64,000 nucleotides of DNA from Brevundimonas aveniformis DSM 17977 (GCF_000428765.1 NZ_KE386797.1:171449-235448), one strand, 5' to 3'. Counted from the first letter of the stretch, positions 54,262-62,683 are shown. The notes: a model not told the origin generated them from the sequence alone. Translations and numbers: made by a program.

Positions 54262-54603
54262 TTGAGTCAGGACATGGTCTGGCGGTTTGCGGGTGCCGCC
54301 TTGTTTGCCATCGGGATCGCCCTGGCCTGGTGGTCAGTCGGAGAAGCGACCATGGCCGCCCACAGTGGATCTGCCGAGGTCGGCTATCGTTTCAAGTCGG
54401 TCGTAATCGCGCCGGTGCTGGGCCTGGTCGGCCTAGTCTATCTGGTCGGCGGAGCCCGCGGCGACACGCTCATGCGGGCATCGCAGACCGGTCGTCTGAC
54501 CCTGCGGGGCTGGATCGTCGCAGGCATTGGCCTGGCGCTCGGCGCGGCCCTGCTTGTCTGGTTCAAGAGCCATATGGCTAGCCTCGGCTACGTCGAGACT
54601 TGA
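54262..54603 (+). CDS. Small hypothetical membrane protein
   Basis: A 113-residue protein with three hydrophobic helices (about 6-24, 42-64 and 81-102: FAGAALFAIGIALAWWSVG; VIAPVLGLVGLVYLVGG; GWIVAGIGLALGAALLVWF). No family recognised. TTG 54262 is preferred because GGGGGAG lies 7 bp before it; GTG 54235 or ATG 54241 would add nine or seven residues. The spacing after DUF1491 allows co-transcription. Confidence 0.65.
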   Translation: MSQDMVWRFAGAALFAIGIALAWWSVGEATMAAHSGSAEVGYRFKSVVIAPVLGLVGLVYLVGGARGDTLMRASQTGRLTLRGWIVAGIGLALGAALLVWFKSHMASLGYVET

Positions 54604-54688
54604 CGGTCGGCGCGGTCACAAACCCTTAACCGCGTTCGCTCACCGAACTTCAAACCCCATCGCCTATCGTCACGTCTAACGGGCCAGA

Positions 54689-55096
54689 ATGAGTCCGGTG
54701 ATGGGGTATCCAGTTGTGTTGTTCCTGCTGAATGATGCGGTGTTCGATCTGGAAGACGACCTGACGGTCGATCCGGTCGATGCGCGCCGCTTTGATCGTC
54801 TCGGCTTCGACTATGTGGTCGAGCTGGGCTGCGAGCTGTTTTCCGAGAACCCGCTGCTGCATCGCGATGACCCTGAGCGCGCCCGCCGTCTGGCCTGGCT
54901 GATCGCCAGCCGCCAGTCCGGGGTCAACGCTGCCATGTTTGCGGCACCCGAGGCCGACTGCGTCCCTGACCTGGTCGAGCCGCGCTTCGCCGTGCTGCCG
55001 GACGACGTCATCCGCGCCCTCCAAGCCAAACACGCCAAAGGCCGCCTCACCCCCGTCGCCACCGACAAGGCCGTCTGGAACCGCATGGCGGCCTAA
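54689..55096 (+). CDS. Hypothetical soluble protein
   Basis: A 135-residue protein, acidic in its N-terminal half (LFLLNDAVFDLEDDLTVDP) with a Cys in DYVVELGCELFSENPLL and a C-terminal helical tail. No recognised motif or membrane segment. ATG 54689 or the ATG four codons later (MGYPVVLF) may be the start. It precedes the TPR metallopeptidase-like gene on the same strand. Confidence 0.6.
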   Translation: MSPVMGYPVVLFLLNDAVFDLEDDLTVDPVDARRFDRLGFDYVVELGCELFSENPLLHRDDPERARRLAWLIASRQSGVNAAMFAAPEADCVPDLVEPRFAVLPDDVIRALQAKHAKGRLTPVATDKAVWNRMAA

Positions 55097-55232
55097 GGCC
55101 GGGCACGTTGGAAACGTGACGCCGGCAGGCATTTACGGCGTCCCCAACGACCCACCTTCCCACCATCATCTGTCGCGATCTGGACCCATCGGCTATCTCC
55201 GCCTAGGTTGTATGACTGGCGGAGACATATCG

Positions 55233-56735
55233 ATGCGCTCTATTCTGACAGCCTGTCTGGGTGCGGTTTTCGGCATAGCCCTGATGATCATGCCGGATGC
55301 CGCCGAGGCCCGCTGGCTTCGCGCCGAAAGTCCTCGCTTCATCGTCTACACGGACGGAGATGAGCGGGTCCTTCGCGACTATGTGCGCCAGCTCGAGGTT
55401 TTTGACTGGGTGCTGCGAAGCCAGACCGGCCTGACCTCGAACGATGACGGCGGCGGCAAGCTGTCCATCTATCTGCTCGGCAGACGTGACGATATCGACA
55501 TCGTTCGCCCTGGCCTTGGGTCCAACGTTGCCGGGGTCTACTTTCCGGCTACCGAAGGCATCTTCGCCGTCTCGCTACGCGAACGCCGTCAAACGACAGT
55601 CCTGTTCCACGAATATGCTCACCATTTCATGCACCAGCATTTCGCCGGGGCCTATCCGGGCTGGTACGTTGAGGGCTTTGCCGAGTTTTTCTCAACCGTC
55701 GACATCAGCGCGCGCAACATCACCATCGGAGAACACAACCGCGACCGCGCCGGCTGGCTGATGTCAGCGAACTGGATCAGGATGGAAGCCTTGCTCGGTA
55801 GCCGTCCGAGCGAAATCAACAGCCCTGACGAACGCGCGGCCTACTACAGCATGGCCTGGCTCTTGGCTCACTGGTTCCACAGTGACCCGGTTCGCAACCG
55901 CCAGCTCGGTGCCTATCTGGCTGCCGTCGCAGCCGGTCAGGACAGCGTCACCGCCATCCAGGAGGCCACCGGCCTGTCGTTGGCCACGCTGGAGCGAACG
56001 CTGCGCAGCTACTTGCGGGGCGGACTTCCCTATGCCTCAGGCAGCGTCGAGGGGGCACCTGCGCCTCAGGTCGAGGTCACGACCCTGCCGGCATCGGCCG
56101 ACGACCTGTTGCTCTTGTCGCTGCACCTTCGCGTCGGCCGCTCAGAAGACGACCGCGACGCATCGGCCAGCGCCGTCCGTCAGGCCGCCGCCCGTCACCC
56201 AACGGATCCCTTCGCGCGCCTGACCCTCGCCCATGCCGAGTTGCACTTCGGTGATCCCGCAACCGGCGTCCGACTGCTCGAGGCCCTGGTCGCCGATTAT
56301 CCGACCGATACGGAGGCTCTCCAGTACCTGGCGCTTGCCTACTATGAGGCCGCCGAAGACGCTGAACGCTCCGCCCGCATCAATCTGCTTAACCAGTCAA
56401 ACGCCCTGCTCGCTCAAGCACTTGAAATCGACCCTGACGACTATCGGACCTACCTCTATCTTGGGCGCAACAGGGAGGGGACCCCCGGCTATCCGTCCCA
56501 GAACGATCTGGCGATCTGGGGGGCGGCCTACGATCTGGCACCCCAGCTCTCCGGCATCCGGTTTGGTCTGGGCCGGGCCTTGATGCTCAGCAGTCGTTTT
56601 GATGAAGCCATTGTTGTTCTGAGTCCCGTGGCCAACAACCCGCACGGTCGGGACGCCTCCATCTACGCTCAGCGCCTTATCGAACTGGCCCGCGCGCGCC
56701 AGCCGCCCGTGCCTTATGAAGAAGACGACACCTAG
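55233..56735 (+). CDS. Exported HExxH metallopeptidase-like protein with TPR repeats
   Basis: A 500-residue exported protein. A signal peptide (MRSILTACLGAVFGIALMIM, cleavage near AEAR) is followed by a gluzincin-like domain with the zinc motif in LFHEYAHHFMHQHF and the third ligand probably Glu in YVEGFAEFF. From about residue 280 the sequence is tetratricopeptide-like (FARLTLAHAELHFGDPATGV, ALQYLALAYYEAAEDAERSA, IRFGLGRALMLSSRFDEAIV). It probably cleaves or binds peptides in the periplasm. ATG 55233 has GGCGGAG nine bases upstream; the longer open frame overlaps the previous gene and is rejected. Confidence 0.8.
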   Translation: MRSILTACLGAVFGIALMIMPDAAEARWLRAESPRFIVYTDGDERVLRDYVRQLEVFDWVLRSQTGLTSNDDGGGKLSIYLLGRRDDIDIVRPGLGSNVAGVYFPATEGIFAVSLRERRQTTVLFHEYAHHFMHQHFAGAYPGWYVEGFAEFFSTVDISARNITIGEHNRDRAGWLMSANWIRMEALLGSRPSEINSPDERAAYYSMAWLLAHWFHSDPVRNRQLGAYLAAVAAGQDSVTAIQEATGLSLATLERTLRSYLRGGLPYASGSVEGAPAPQVEVTTLPASADDLLLLSLHLRVGRSEDDRDASASAVRQAAARHPTDPFARLTLAHAELHFGDPATGVRLLEALVADYPTDTEALQYLALAYYEAAEDAERSARINLLNQSNALLAQALEIDPDDYRTYLYLGRNREGTPGYPSQNDLAIWGAAYDLAPQLSGIRFGLGRALMLSSRFDEAIVVLSPVANNPHGRDASIYAQRLIELARARQPPVPYEEDDT

Positions 56736-56811
56736 CTTCGGATCCGGCGTCCGACATCAGCTACCTTGTCGGCGTGACTTCCCCCCCGGCTTGCGCTAAC
56801 CCCCGCGCCCA

Positions 56812-58446
56812 ATGTCCAAGCTCTCCATCGCCCAGGAGGCTGCGCGTCGGCGCACCTTCGCCATCATCGCCCACCCCGACGCGGGCAAGACGACGCTGAC
56901 CGAGCACATCCTGCTGGCCGGTGGTGCCATCCGCGCGGCCGGGGCTGTACGGGCGCGCGGCGAGGCGCGGCGCACCCGCTCGGACTGGATGAAGATCGAG
57001 AAGGAGCGCGGCATCTCCGTCTCGGCCTCGGTGATGACCTTCGAGTTCGAGGGCGGCATGTTCAACCTCCTGGACACGCCGGGCCACGAGGACTTCTCCG
57101 AGGACACCTACCGCACCCTCACCGCCGCCGACTGCGCCATCATGGTGCTGGACGCGGCCAAGGGCATCGAGCCGCAGACCCTGAAGCTGTTCGAGGTCTG
57201 CCGTCTCCGCGACATCCCCATCATCACCTTCATCAACAAGCTCGACCGCGAGGCCCAGGACCCCATGGCCCTGCTGGACGAGATCGCCTCGCGCCTTCAG
57301 CTCGACCCCTCGCCCATCTGGTGGCCGTCCGAGAGCGGCAATCGCCTGCGCGGCATGGCCAGGATCGGCTCGGACGAATTCCAGCCCTACGCCCGCAAGG
57401 ACGCCGGGGCCGACCACGACCCGGACCATCCGTCCCCCCTCCCCCTCGATGAGGCGAGCCCGTATTTCGAAGGGACCGAGCAGGCCGACCTGTCGGACGC
57501 GCTCGAGCTGGTCGAGGCCGGCTACAAGCCCTTCGACCATCAGGCCTTCCTCGAAGGCCACATGACTCCGGTTCTGTGGGGATCGGCCCTGCGTCACTTC
57601 GGCATCGACGAGCTCTTGCGCGCCATCGCCGACTGGGCACCGCCGCCCAAGCCCCTGCCGGCCCGCAAGGAAGCCCCGCCCGAGACGCGCAACGCCCCCG
57701 TCCCCGTCGACATCACGGTCCAGCCGGGCGACGCCGAGGTCACCGGCTTCGTCTTCAAGGTCCAGGCGAACATGGACCCCAACCACCGCGACCGCATCGC
57801 CATGTTCCGAATGGCCTCCGGCTCGTTCAAGCGCGGCATGAAGCTGAAGGTCCAGAACACCGGAAAGCAGCTTTCGGTGAACAGCCCCATCCTGTTCTTC
57901 GCGTCGGACCGCGAACTGGCCGAAGAAGCCTACGCCGGCGACGTCATCGGCATCCCCAACCACGGTGTCCTGCGTGTCGGCGATAGCCTGTCGGAAAGCG
58001 GCCTGGTCCGCTTCCAGGGCCTGCCCAACTTCGCCCCCGAAATCCTCCAGCGCGTCCGGGTGAAAGACCCCCTCAAGGCCAAACACCTCAAGAAGGCCCT
58101 CGAAGGCCTCGCCGAAGAAGGCGTCACCCAGCTCTTCCGCCCCGAGCTGGGCGCAGATTTCATCGTCGGTGCCGTCGGCCAGCTCCAGTTCGAGGTCATG
58201 GCGGACCGCCTCGGCGAAGAATACGGCCTGGACGTCGTCTTCGAGCCCTCCCCTTACGCCGAAGCCCGCTGGGTCACGGGCGAAACCAAGGCGGACCTCG
58301 ACGACTTCGCCGGCAAATACCGCCCCCAGATGGCGACCGACATCGACCAGGCCCCCATCTTCCTCGCCAAATCAAGCTGGGAAACCGGCTACGTCGGCGA
58401 GAAATTCCCCAAAATCATCTTCAGCCGGACGAAGGAGCGGGGGTAG
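56812..58446 (+). CDS. prfC: Peptide chain release factor 3
   Basis: A 544-residue translational GTPase that recycles RF1/RF2 from the ribosome. GTP-binding motifs are G1 AHPDAGKTTLTEH, G2 region ISVSASVMTF, G3 DTPGHEDFSEDTYRTL and G4 FINKLDREA. The sequence continues with the RF3-specific domain (VFKVQANMDPNHRDRIAMFR, SPILFFASDRELAEEAYAGD) and C-terminal domain (LGADFIVGAVGQLQFEVMAD). Length is normal. It is followed by a hairpin repeat and a convergent methyltransferase gene. Confidence 0.95.
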   Translation: MSKLSIAQEAARRRTFAIIAHPDAGKTTLTEHILLAGGAIRAAGAVRARGEARRTRSDWMKIEKERGISVSASVMTFEFEGGMFNLLDTPGHEDFSEDTYRTLTAADCAIMVLDAAKGIEPQTLKLFEVCRLRDIPIITFINKLDREAQDPMALLDEIASRLQLDPSPIWWPSESGNRLRGMARIGSDEFQPYARKDAGADHDPDHPSPLPLDEASPYFEGTEQADLSDALELVEAGYKPFDHQAFLEGHMTPVLWGSALRHFGIDELLRAIADWAPPPKPLPARKEAPPETRNAPVPVDITVQPGDAEVTGFVFKVQANMDPNHRDRIAMFRMASGSFKRGMKLKVQNTGKQLSVNSPILFFASDRELAEEAYAGDVIGIPNHGVLRVGDSLSESGLVRFQGLPNFAPEILQRVRVKDPLKAKHLKKALEGLAEEGVTQLFRPELGADFIVGAVGQLQFEVMADRLGEEYGLDVVFEPSPYAEARWVTGETKADLDDFAGKYRPQMATDIDQAPIFLAKSSWETGYVGEKFPKIIFSRTKERG

Positions 58447-58455
58447 GGGTTGTCA

Positions 58456-58485
58456 TCCCGGCCGCAGCGAAGCGTAGAGCCGGGA
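58456..58485. repeat. Short palindromic repeat after prfC
   Basis: TCCCGGC (58456-58462) and GCCGGGA (58479-58485) with a CGCAGCGAAGCGTAGA loop. This looks like a common alphaproteobacterial intergenic palindrome. It lies 10 bp after the prfC stop, in the 109-bp gap to the convergent methyltransferase gene, and may also act as a transcription stop or RNA-stabilising structure. Confidence 0.55.
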
Positions 58486-58555
58486 CAAGGGCCAAGCCGC
58501 GTGGTTGTCACGGATAGTTGCCGGCGCAATTGTCGTGATGACAGGGATCGCCGCC

Positions 58556-59311
58556 CTACCCCAACACCATCAAATCCCCGTCCCCATACACCGCAGCATC
58601 CGGCGCAGCCGCCACCGCCGCCTCCATCCGAACCATCCCCGCCTCGATCGCCACCTCGTCCAGATGCTCGAACGTCGAGATCGACCTCAGCCGCATCCGC
58701 GCCGCGTACTCCGTCATTGTGTCCGCGTACGTCTCGCGCACCACATCCAGCCCCAGCCGCCGCAGGCCGACCGCTTCGAACATCGCCTCCACCTCCCCTG
58801 TGGTCGGGAACATCAGCATCTCCGCCTCCCGCGCGCCGTCGAACCAGGCGTGCCAGTCGATGTCCGGCATCCGGTCCGAAAAGGTGCTGCGGATCAGCAC
58901 CCGCCCATCCGGCGCCAGCACCCGGCGCATCTCCCGCGCCGCCGCCGCCCGTTCCCGGACGTGATGCAGCGACAGGAACACCACGATCAGATCGCATGAC
59001 CCGTCTTCCAGCGGGATCGCCTCCGCCCGACCGTCCAGATAGGTGACCGTTTCCGGATGCGGCGCCGCCTCCGCCTGAGCCCGCATTTGCTCGTGCGGCT
59101 CCACGCCCCAGACCGGTCCGCCGAACGTCTCCGCCAGCATCGGCGTCAGCCGCCCCGTCCCCGACCCCAGATCCAGCACGCTCAGCGGCCGCCGCGCGGG
59201 CGCCCGCCGCGCCAGCGCCGCCGCCCAGATCGCCCGGCTCTGGTCCGGCATCGCCCGCCCGGCGGCATAGCCCTGATGCTGGCGTTGATTGTAGTCGACC
59301 GGTTTCAGCAT
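58556..59311 (-). CDS. Class I SAM-dependent methyltransferase
   Basis: A 251-residue methyltransferase of the UbiE/type-11 group. Motif I is VLDLGSGTGRLTPMLAETFG (about 46-65), motif II VTYLDGRAEAIPLEDGSCDL and motif IV VFLSLHHVRERAAAAREMRR, then VLAPDGRVLIRSTFSDRMPD. Substrate unknown. ATG 59311 (MLKPVDYNQRQH) is preferred to the in-frame start at 59329. It is divergent from a LysR-type regulator gene with an 80-bp shared region that contains an inverted repeat, which suggests LysR control. Confidence 0.85.
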   Translation of the reverse strand: MLKPVDYNQRQHQGYAAGRAMPDQSRAIWAAALARRAPARRPLSVLDLGSGTGRLTPMLAETFGGPVWGVEPHEQMRAQAEAAPHPETVTYLDGRAEAIPLEDGSCDLIVVFLSLHHVRERAAAAREMRRVLAPDGRVLIRSTFSDRMPDIDWHAWFDGAREAEMLMFPTTGEVEAMFEAVGLRRLGLDVVRETYADTMTEYAARMRLRSISTFEHLDEVAIEAGMVRMEAAVAAAPDAAVYGDGDLMVLG

Positions 59312-59325
59312 GACGCGTCCCTCTC

Positions 59326-59348
59326 GCATTCGGATGGCGTCTGAATGC
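59326..59348. promoter_or_regulatory. Inverted repeat, candidate LysR operator
   Basis: GCATTC and GAATGC, a perfect 6-bp dyad separated by 11 bp, in the 80-bp gap between the methyltransferase and the divergent LysR-type gene. Its spacing is close to, but not exactly, the T-N11-A LysR box. Confidence 0.45.
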
Positions 59349-59391
59349 CGCCCTTGCTCCCACGCGCCTAACGACTTATCCGCTCCTGTTT

Positions 59392-60252
59392 GTGAGCTCA
59401 GCGCACAAATATCGACACCTGCCCCTGACGGCGCTGCGCGCCTTCGATGCGGTCATGCGCCTCGGCTCCATGACCCGCGCGGCAGACCAGTTGGGCGTCA
59501 CCCACGGAGCCATCAGCCGCCAGATCAATACGCTTCAGGACGACTTGGGCTACCGCCTGTTCGACGGCCCGCGCAATGCGCGCCGGCCCACACCCGAGGC
59601 CACGCGTCTATGGGCCGAGGTCGGCCCTGCCTTCGAGCGCCTCGCTGCCGTCCTGTCGGCCGGCACCGATCTGGGCAGCCGTGTTCAGGTGTCGTGCCTG
59701 TCCACCCTGGCGGGGCGCTGGCTGATCCCGCGCCTGGCTCGCTGGCCGCATGGCTGGGAGATCGAAATCACCGAGTCCTACGCCGATCTCGACCGCTCGC
59801 TCGGCGGGGCCGAGGTCGCCATCCGCATGCTCAACGCCGGGGCAGAGCCATCTGCGGGCCTCGTCGCCGTTCCCCTCATGGTCAACCACTATGGACCGGT
59901 CGCTGCACCTGGTGTTGACGCCGCCGCTGCACGTCGCCTGATTTCGCGGTCCCACCGCCAGGCCATCGACGACTGGAACGCGCGCACGGCCCTGCGCGTC
60001 GGCTCCGACGCGCCGCCGATGCTGTTCGACCACCAGCAGACGATGATTGAGGCCTGCCTCGCCGGCCTGGGTGTCTGCGTGACGCAGCAGGCCCTCATCG
60101 AACCCGAGCTGTCCTCCGCCCGGCTGCTATCGCCATTTGGATTCGAGACTGACGGTGCCGTCTTTGCTGCCTTCCGTCGTGAGGGCACGCCGCGCGCTGA
60201 AACGCGTCGTCTCCTCGCCTGGCTTCAAGCCCAAGCGGCTCAGTCCACCTGA
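59392..60252 (+). CDS. LysR-type transcriptional regulator (GcvA-like)
   Basis: A 286-residue regulator. The N-terminal winged helix-turn-helix is LTALRAFDAVMRLGSMTRAA followed by DQLGVTHGAISRQINTLQDD; LFDGPRNARRPTPEATRL closes the domain. The C-terminal effector-binding domain (WLIPRLARWPHGWEIEITES, IRMLNAGAEP, QTMIEACLAGLGVCV) resembles the GcvA subgroup. Effector unknown. GTG 59392 starts it. It is divergent from a methyltransferase gene, its likely target, and its last 13 bp overlap the opposing TIR gene. Confidence 0.88.
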   Translation: MSSAHKYRHLPLTALRAFDAVMRLGSMTRAADQLGVTHGAISRQINTLQDDLGYRLFDGPRNARRPTPEATRLWAEVGPAFERLAAVLSAGTDLGSRVQVSCLSTLAGRWLIPRLARWPHGWEIEITESYADLDRSLGGAEVAIRMLNAGAEPSAGLVAVPLMVNHYGPVAAPGVDAAAARRLISRSHRQAIDDWNARTALRVGSDAPPMLFDHQQTMIEACLAGLGVCVTQQALIEPELSSARLLSPFGFETDGAVFAAFRREGTPRAETRRLLAWLQAQAAQST

Positions 60253-61520
60253 TAGAGCCGCGCCGCGCCGATACAGGCGTCCGTCCCACAATCCGGCATG
60301 CCGATGCGGACCGTGTAGGTTCCGTTCTGAGCATTGGGGATTTCGACGACCGGGAAATCGTCGGTCAGGATGTCGCGACCGATCTCCTGGCCTGAAGGAT
60401 CCATCACATAGATGTCCACGTCGCGACAGTTGGTGTCGCAGGCCCCCAACACCCGATAGCTGCTTCCGCCATCAAGCCGGACCTCGTAGTCATAGGCGGC
60501 ATCATCCGCCAGACGAGCCAGCTCATCGTCTCCAACCTGCGGCAGACCCTGAGCATAGCGTTCGGCATAGCCGTTCAGATAGCCGCCCAGCGTCGCCTGT
60601 TCCTCATCGGAGAAATCTGACCCGCCGCCCGACATCAGCATCATCACCGCCGCGACCAGCACCACCACGCCTAGCGCGATCCCGCCGCCGATCAGAAGCC
60701 GTTTGTCGATGCCTTGGGTCTTTGTACCCCCCGGCGCGCCGGCATCCGTCGTCGAACCGGAGGGTGCCATGGTCACCGGGACCGGTCCCGCCTCAGCGGC
60801 TTCAGCTTCTACGGCTCCCCCGCCGTAGGCAGGCGTCGACCCGGTCGCAGCACCCTTTCCTCCACCGTAAGGCGGCGTCTCCACGTTCGACTGGCCGGCC
60901 CCGCCACCATAGGGCGGCGCAACCTCATCCGTCGTCTCGGCACTCGCGGCAAAACTGCCCAGCCCCATCGTGGCCGGAACCACAACCGGTTCGTTCGGGG
61001 CCGCCACCGGTGCGTCAGGCGGCGCCGCTTCTGCCGGAGCCGCGTCCGCCTGGACCGGCTCGTCGGCCGGCGACAGCTCCTCCGGCGGAATCGGACCCCC
61101 GGCTCCCGGCGAGGGCACGGCCGGCTGATCGATCCCGTCCTTGAGCCACATGACCAACCGATCCCAGCCGGAATGCCGCCGCTTGGGCGTCCAGCCGATC
61201 AGGTCGACATGTTGCAACAACCGGAACGCCAGCGGCACCTTGCAATCCGAGAACCGCGCCTGAATCAGCTTGGGCGGCGTCGCCTCCTTGGCCGCACCCG
61301 CCTCGGTCCGCACCCAGTCGCTCTCGACCGAATTCTTGGTCCACAGCACCAAGACCTTCTTGGCGTTGTCGACTTCACGCTCGATGGTCTTGTCCCAGGT
61401 TTCGTGCGGTGTGATCCGGTCGTCCCACCACACCGTCAGCCCCTGCTCGGTCAGGGCCGCGACGACCTTCTCGGCTAGATCCCGGTCGCGACGATCATAA
61501 CTGACGAAGACATCGGCCAT
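60240..61520 (-). CDS. TIR-domain membrane protein with periplasmic C-terminal domain
   Basis: A 426-residue protein in three parts. Residues 1-130 are a TIR domain: MADVFVSYDRRDRDLAEKVV, the WWDDRI loop, and SVESDWVRTEAG with Ser64, Trp69 and Glu73 in the S-x4-W-x3-E arrangement used by TIR NADases. A Pro/Ala-rich linker with three YGGG-type repeats (about 190-240) leads to one membrane helix (about 275-297). The periplasmic end (about 305-426) is beta-rich with Cys pairs (LGACDTNCRDVDIYVMDPSG, MPDCGTDACIG), like PPC-type sandwich domains. It could sense an envelope cue and act through NAD cleavage or scaffolding; both are inference. It is flanked by LysR and yaaA genes. Confidence 0.85.
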   Translation of the reverse strand: MADVFVSYDRRDRDLAEKVVAALTEQGLTVWWDDRITPHETWDKTIEREVDNAKKVLVLWTKNSVESDWVRTEAGAAKEATPPKLIQARFSDCKVPLAFRLLQHVDLIGWTPKRRHSGWDRLVMWLKDGIDQPAVPSPGAGGPIPPEELSPADEPVQADAAPAEAAPPDAPVAAPNEPVVVPATMGLGSFAASAETTDEVAPPYGGGAGQSNVETPPYGGGKGAATGSTPAYGGGAVEAEAAEAGPVPVTMAPSGSTTDAGAPGGTKTQGIDKRLLIGGGIALGVVVLVAAVMMLMSGGGSDFSDEEQATLGGYLNGYAERYAQGLPQVGDDELARLADDAAYDYEVRLDGGSSYRVLGACDTNCRDVDIYVMDPSGQEIGRDILTDDFPVVEIPNAQNGTYTVRIGMPDCGTDACIGAARLYQVD

Positions 61521-61581
61521 CGGAGCCCTCCCTCTGATCGCCCCTTCTAGCCCGACAGAACCGCGTTGTCAGTGAGCAAAC

Positions 61582-61597
61582 CTGACAGCGATGTCAG
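61582..61597 (-). terminator. Hairpin overlapping the yaaA stop
   Basis: CTGACA and TGTCAG around GCGA, overlapping the stop codon of yaaA (61594-61596). On the minus strand it is followed by GTTTGC, so as a terminator it is weak. It may equally be a chance or RNA-stability hairpin. Confidence 0.25.
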
Positions 61598-62403
61598 ACC
61601 GTCTCGCGCGCCGTCTTGCGCTGCTCGGCCACCGGCGGCGGCTGATGACGCCAGAATACCAGCGCCTGATCTGACGACCGCCGCGGATCGATCCGGTAGC
61701 CGTTGCGATCAAACCCCTTCAGATCCGCCGCCCGCTCGATCCGCTGATCGATCGCCCATCGCGCCATCGTCCCGCGCGCCTGTTTGGCGAAGAAGCTGAG
61801 CACCTTGCGCTGCCCGTCCTTTTCCTCCTCGAAGCGCACATCAACGACCGGGGCCTTCAGCGCCTTGCGGTCGACCGCGCCGAAATATTCTTCGGACGCC
61901 AGATTGATCACCGTACGGTCCGGCTGACCTTCCAGGTCGGCGTCCAGCCGCCGCGCGATCCGGTCCCCCCAGAAGGCGTAGAGATCGCGCCCGCGCCGTG
62001 TCGACAGCTTGGTTCCCATCTCCAGCCGGTAGGGCTGGATCCCATCCATCGGCCTGAGCACCCCGTACAGGCCCGACAGAATCCGCAGTCGGTCCTGCGC
62101 CCAGTCCATGCCGGCCTCATCCAGGTCACGCGCCTTCAAACCCAGATAGACATCCCCCGCAAAGGCCAGGGCCGCCGGCGTTCCGCCCACAGCCTCGGCA
62201 TCAAAGGCCTGGAACCGCTCCTGGTTCAGCCGTGCCAGATCATCCGACAATCCCATCAGCCGCTTCAGGTCCGGCTTGGTCAGCCGCCGCGTCGAAACCG
62301 CCAATTGCGCCGTATCCTCGCCCATGCGCGGCTCGGTCGCCTGCGCCGTCATCGGATGGGCCGAAAAATCCAGCCGCTTGGCGGGTGACAGGACAAAAAG
62401 CAC
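61594..62403 (-). CDS. yaaA: YaaA-family peroxide stress protein
   Basis: A 269-residue UPF0246/YaaA protein, which in E. coli lowers free iron during peroxide stress and binds DNA. Hallmarks are VLFVLSPAKRLDFSAHP at the start, LFxSDDLARLNQERFQAFD-like LSDDLARLNQERFQAFDAE, LSGLYGVLRPMDGIQPYRLE, MGTKLSTRRGRDLYAFWGDR, VINLASEEYFGAVDRK and FFAKQARGTMARW. GTG 62403 with GGAGG 7 bp upstream is the start; the frame stays open upstream only because it reads through a palindromic repeat (62449-62550). Confidence 0.93.
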   Translation of the reverse strand: MLFVLSPAKRLDFSAHPMTAQATEPRMGEDTAQLAVSTRRLTKPDLKRLMGLSDDLARLNQERFQAFDAEAVGGTPAALAFAGDVYLGLKARDLDEAGMDWAQDRLRILSGLYGVLRPMDGIQPYRLEMGTKLSTRRGRDLYAFWGDRIARRLDADLEGQPDRTVINLASEEYFGAVDRKALKAPVVDVRFEEEKDGQRKVLSFFAKQARGTMARWAIDQRIERAADLKGFDRNGYRIDPRRSSDQALVFWRHQPPPVAEQRKTARETV

Positions 62404-62448
62404 GGGCGAACCTCCTTGGTAGCCCCCTTCTAGCCGTCGCGGGTATGA

Positions 62449-62550
62449 AGTGGCGAGTGGCGAGTGACGAGTTTTCACCGGACAGGCGCTGGCGCATCTC
62501 GAACAGTCAATGGTGCCAACCGCGCCAAGCCCCACTCGCCACTCGCCACT
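62449..62550. repeat. Palindromic heptamer repeat A3 between yaaA and ctrA
   Basis: Left arm 62449-62472 (three GAGTGGC/GAGTGAC heptamers) and right arm 62534-62550 share a perfect 17-bp inverted repeat, with a 61-bp centre. Total 102 bp. It belongs to the family of the two copies inside the ABC-F gene. It lies 46 bp upstream of the yaaA start and about 220 bp before ctrA. Confidence 0.85.
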
Positions 62551-62556
62551 GAAAGT

Positions 62557-62653
62557 GAGTCTTTTTGGACTCGCCCAACCGGAGAATTCACCCTCGGAAT
62601 CGAATCGTTGACTCTGCCCCTAGACGGGGACTCGCAAATCAGACTACCGATTC
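62557..62653. promoter_or_regulatory. Cluster of seven GANTC methylation sites upstream of ctrA
   Basis: GANTC occurs at 62557, 62568, 62597, 62602, 62610, 62629 and 62649: seven in 97 bp, against about one per 256 bp by chance at even base composition. In Caulobacter, CcrM methylation of a GANTC site in the ctrA P1 promoter times its firing after fork passage. The cluster 120-210 bp before ctrA suggests the same control with unusual site density. Confidence 0.65.
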
Positions 62654-62668
62654 GAATGAGGGGTCTGA

Positions 62669-62683
62669 TTAACCTTTCCTAAG
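62669..62683 (+). promoter_or_regulatory. CtrA-like box upstream of ctrA
   Basis: TTAACCTTTCCTAAG: a perfect first half TTAA(C) and, seven bases later, a TAAG second half that differs from the TTAA-N7-TTAA consensus. It lies about 90 bp before ctrA, where autoregulation at a downstream promoter would be expected. Confidence 0.45.

Noticed and set aside
54939..55232. Upstream extension of the TPR metallopeptidase-like gene
   Set aside because: It overlaps the previous gene and precedes a clear signal peptide with its own ribosome site.
62404..62535. N-terminal extension of YaaA
   Set aside because: It reads through a palindromic repeat; the conserved protein starts at GTG 62403 after GGAGG.
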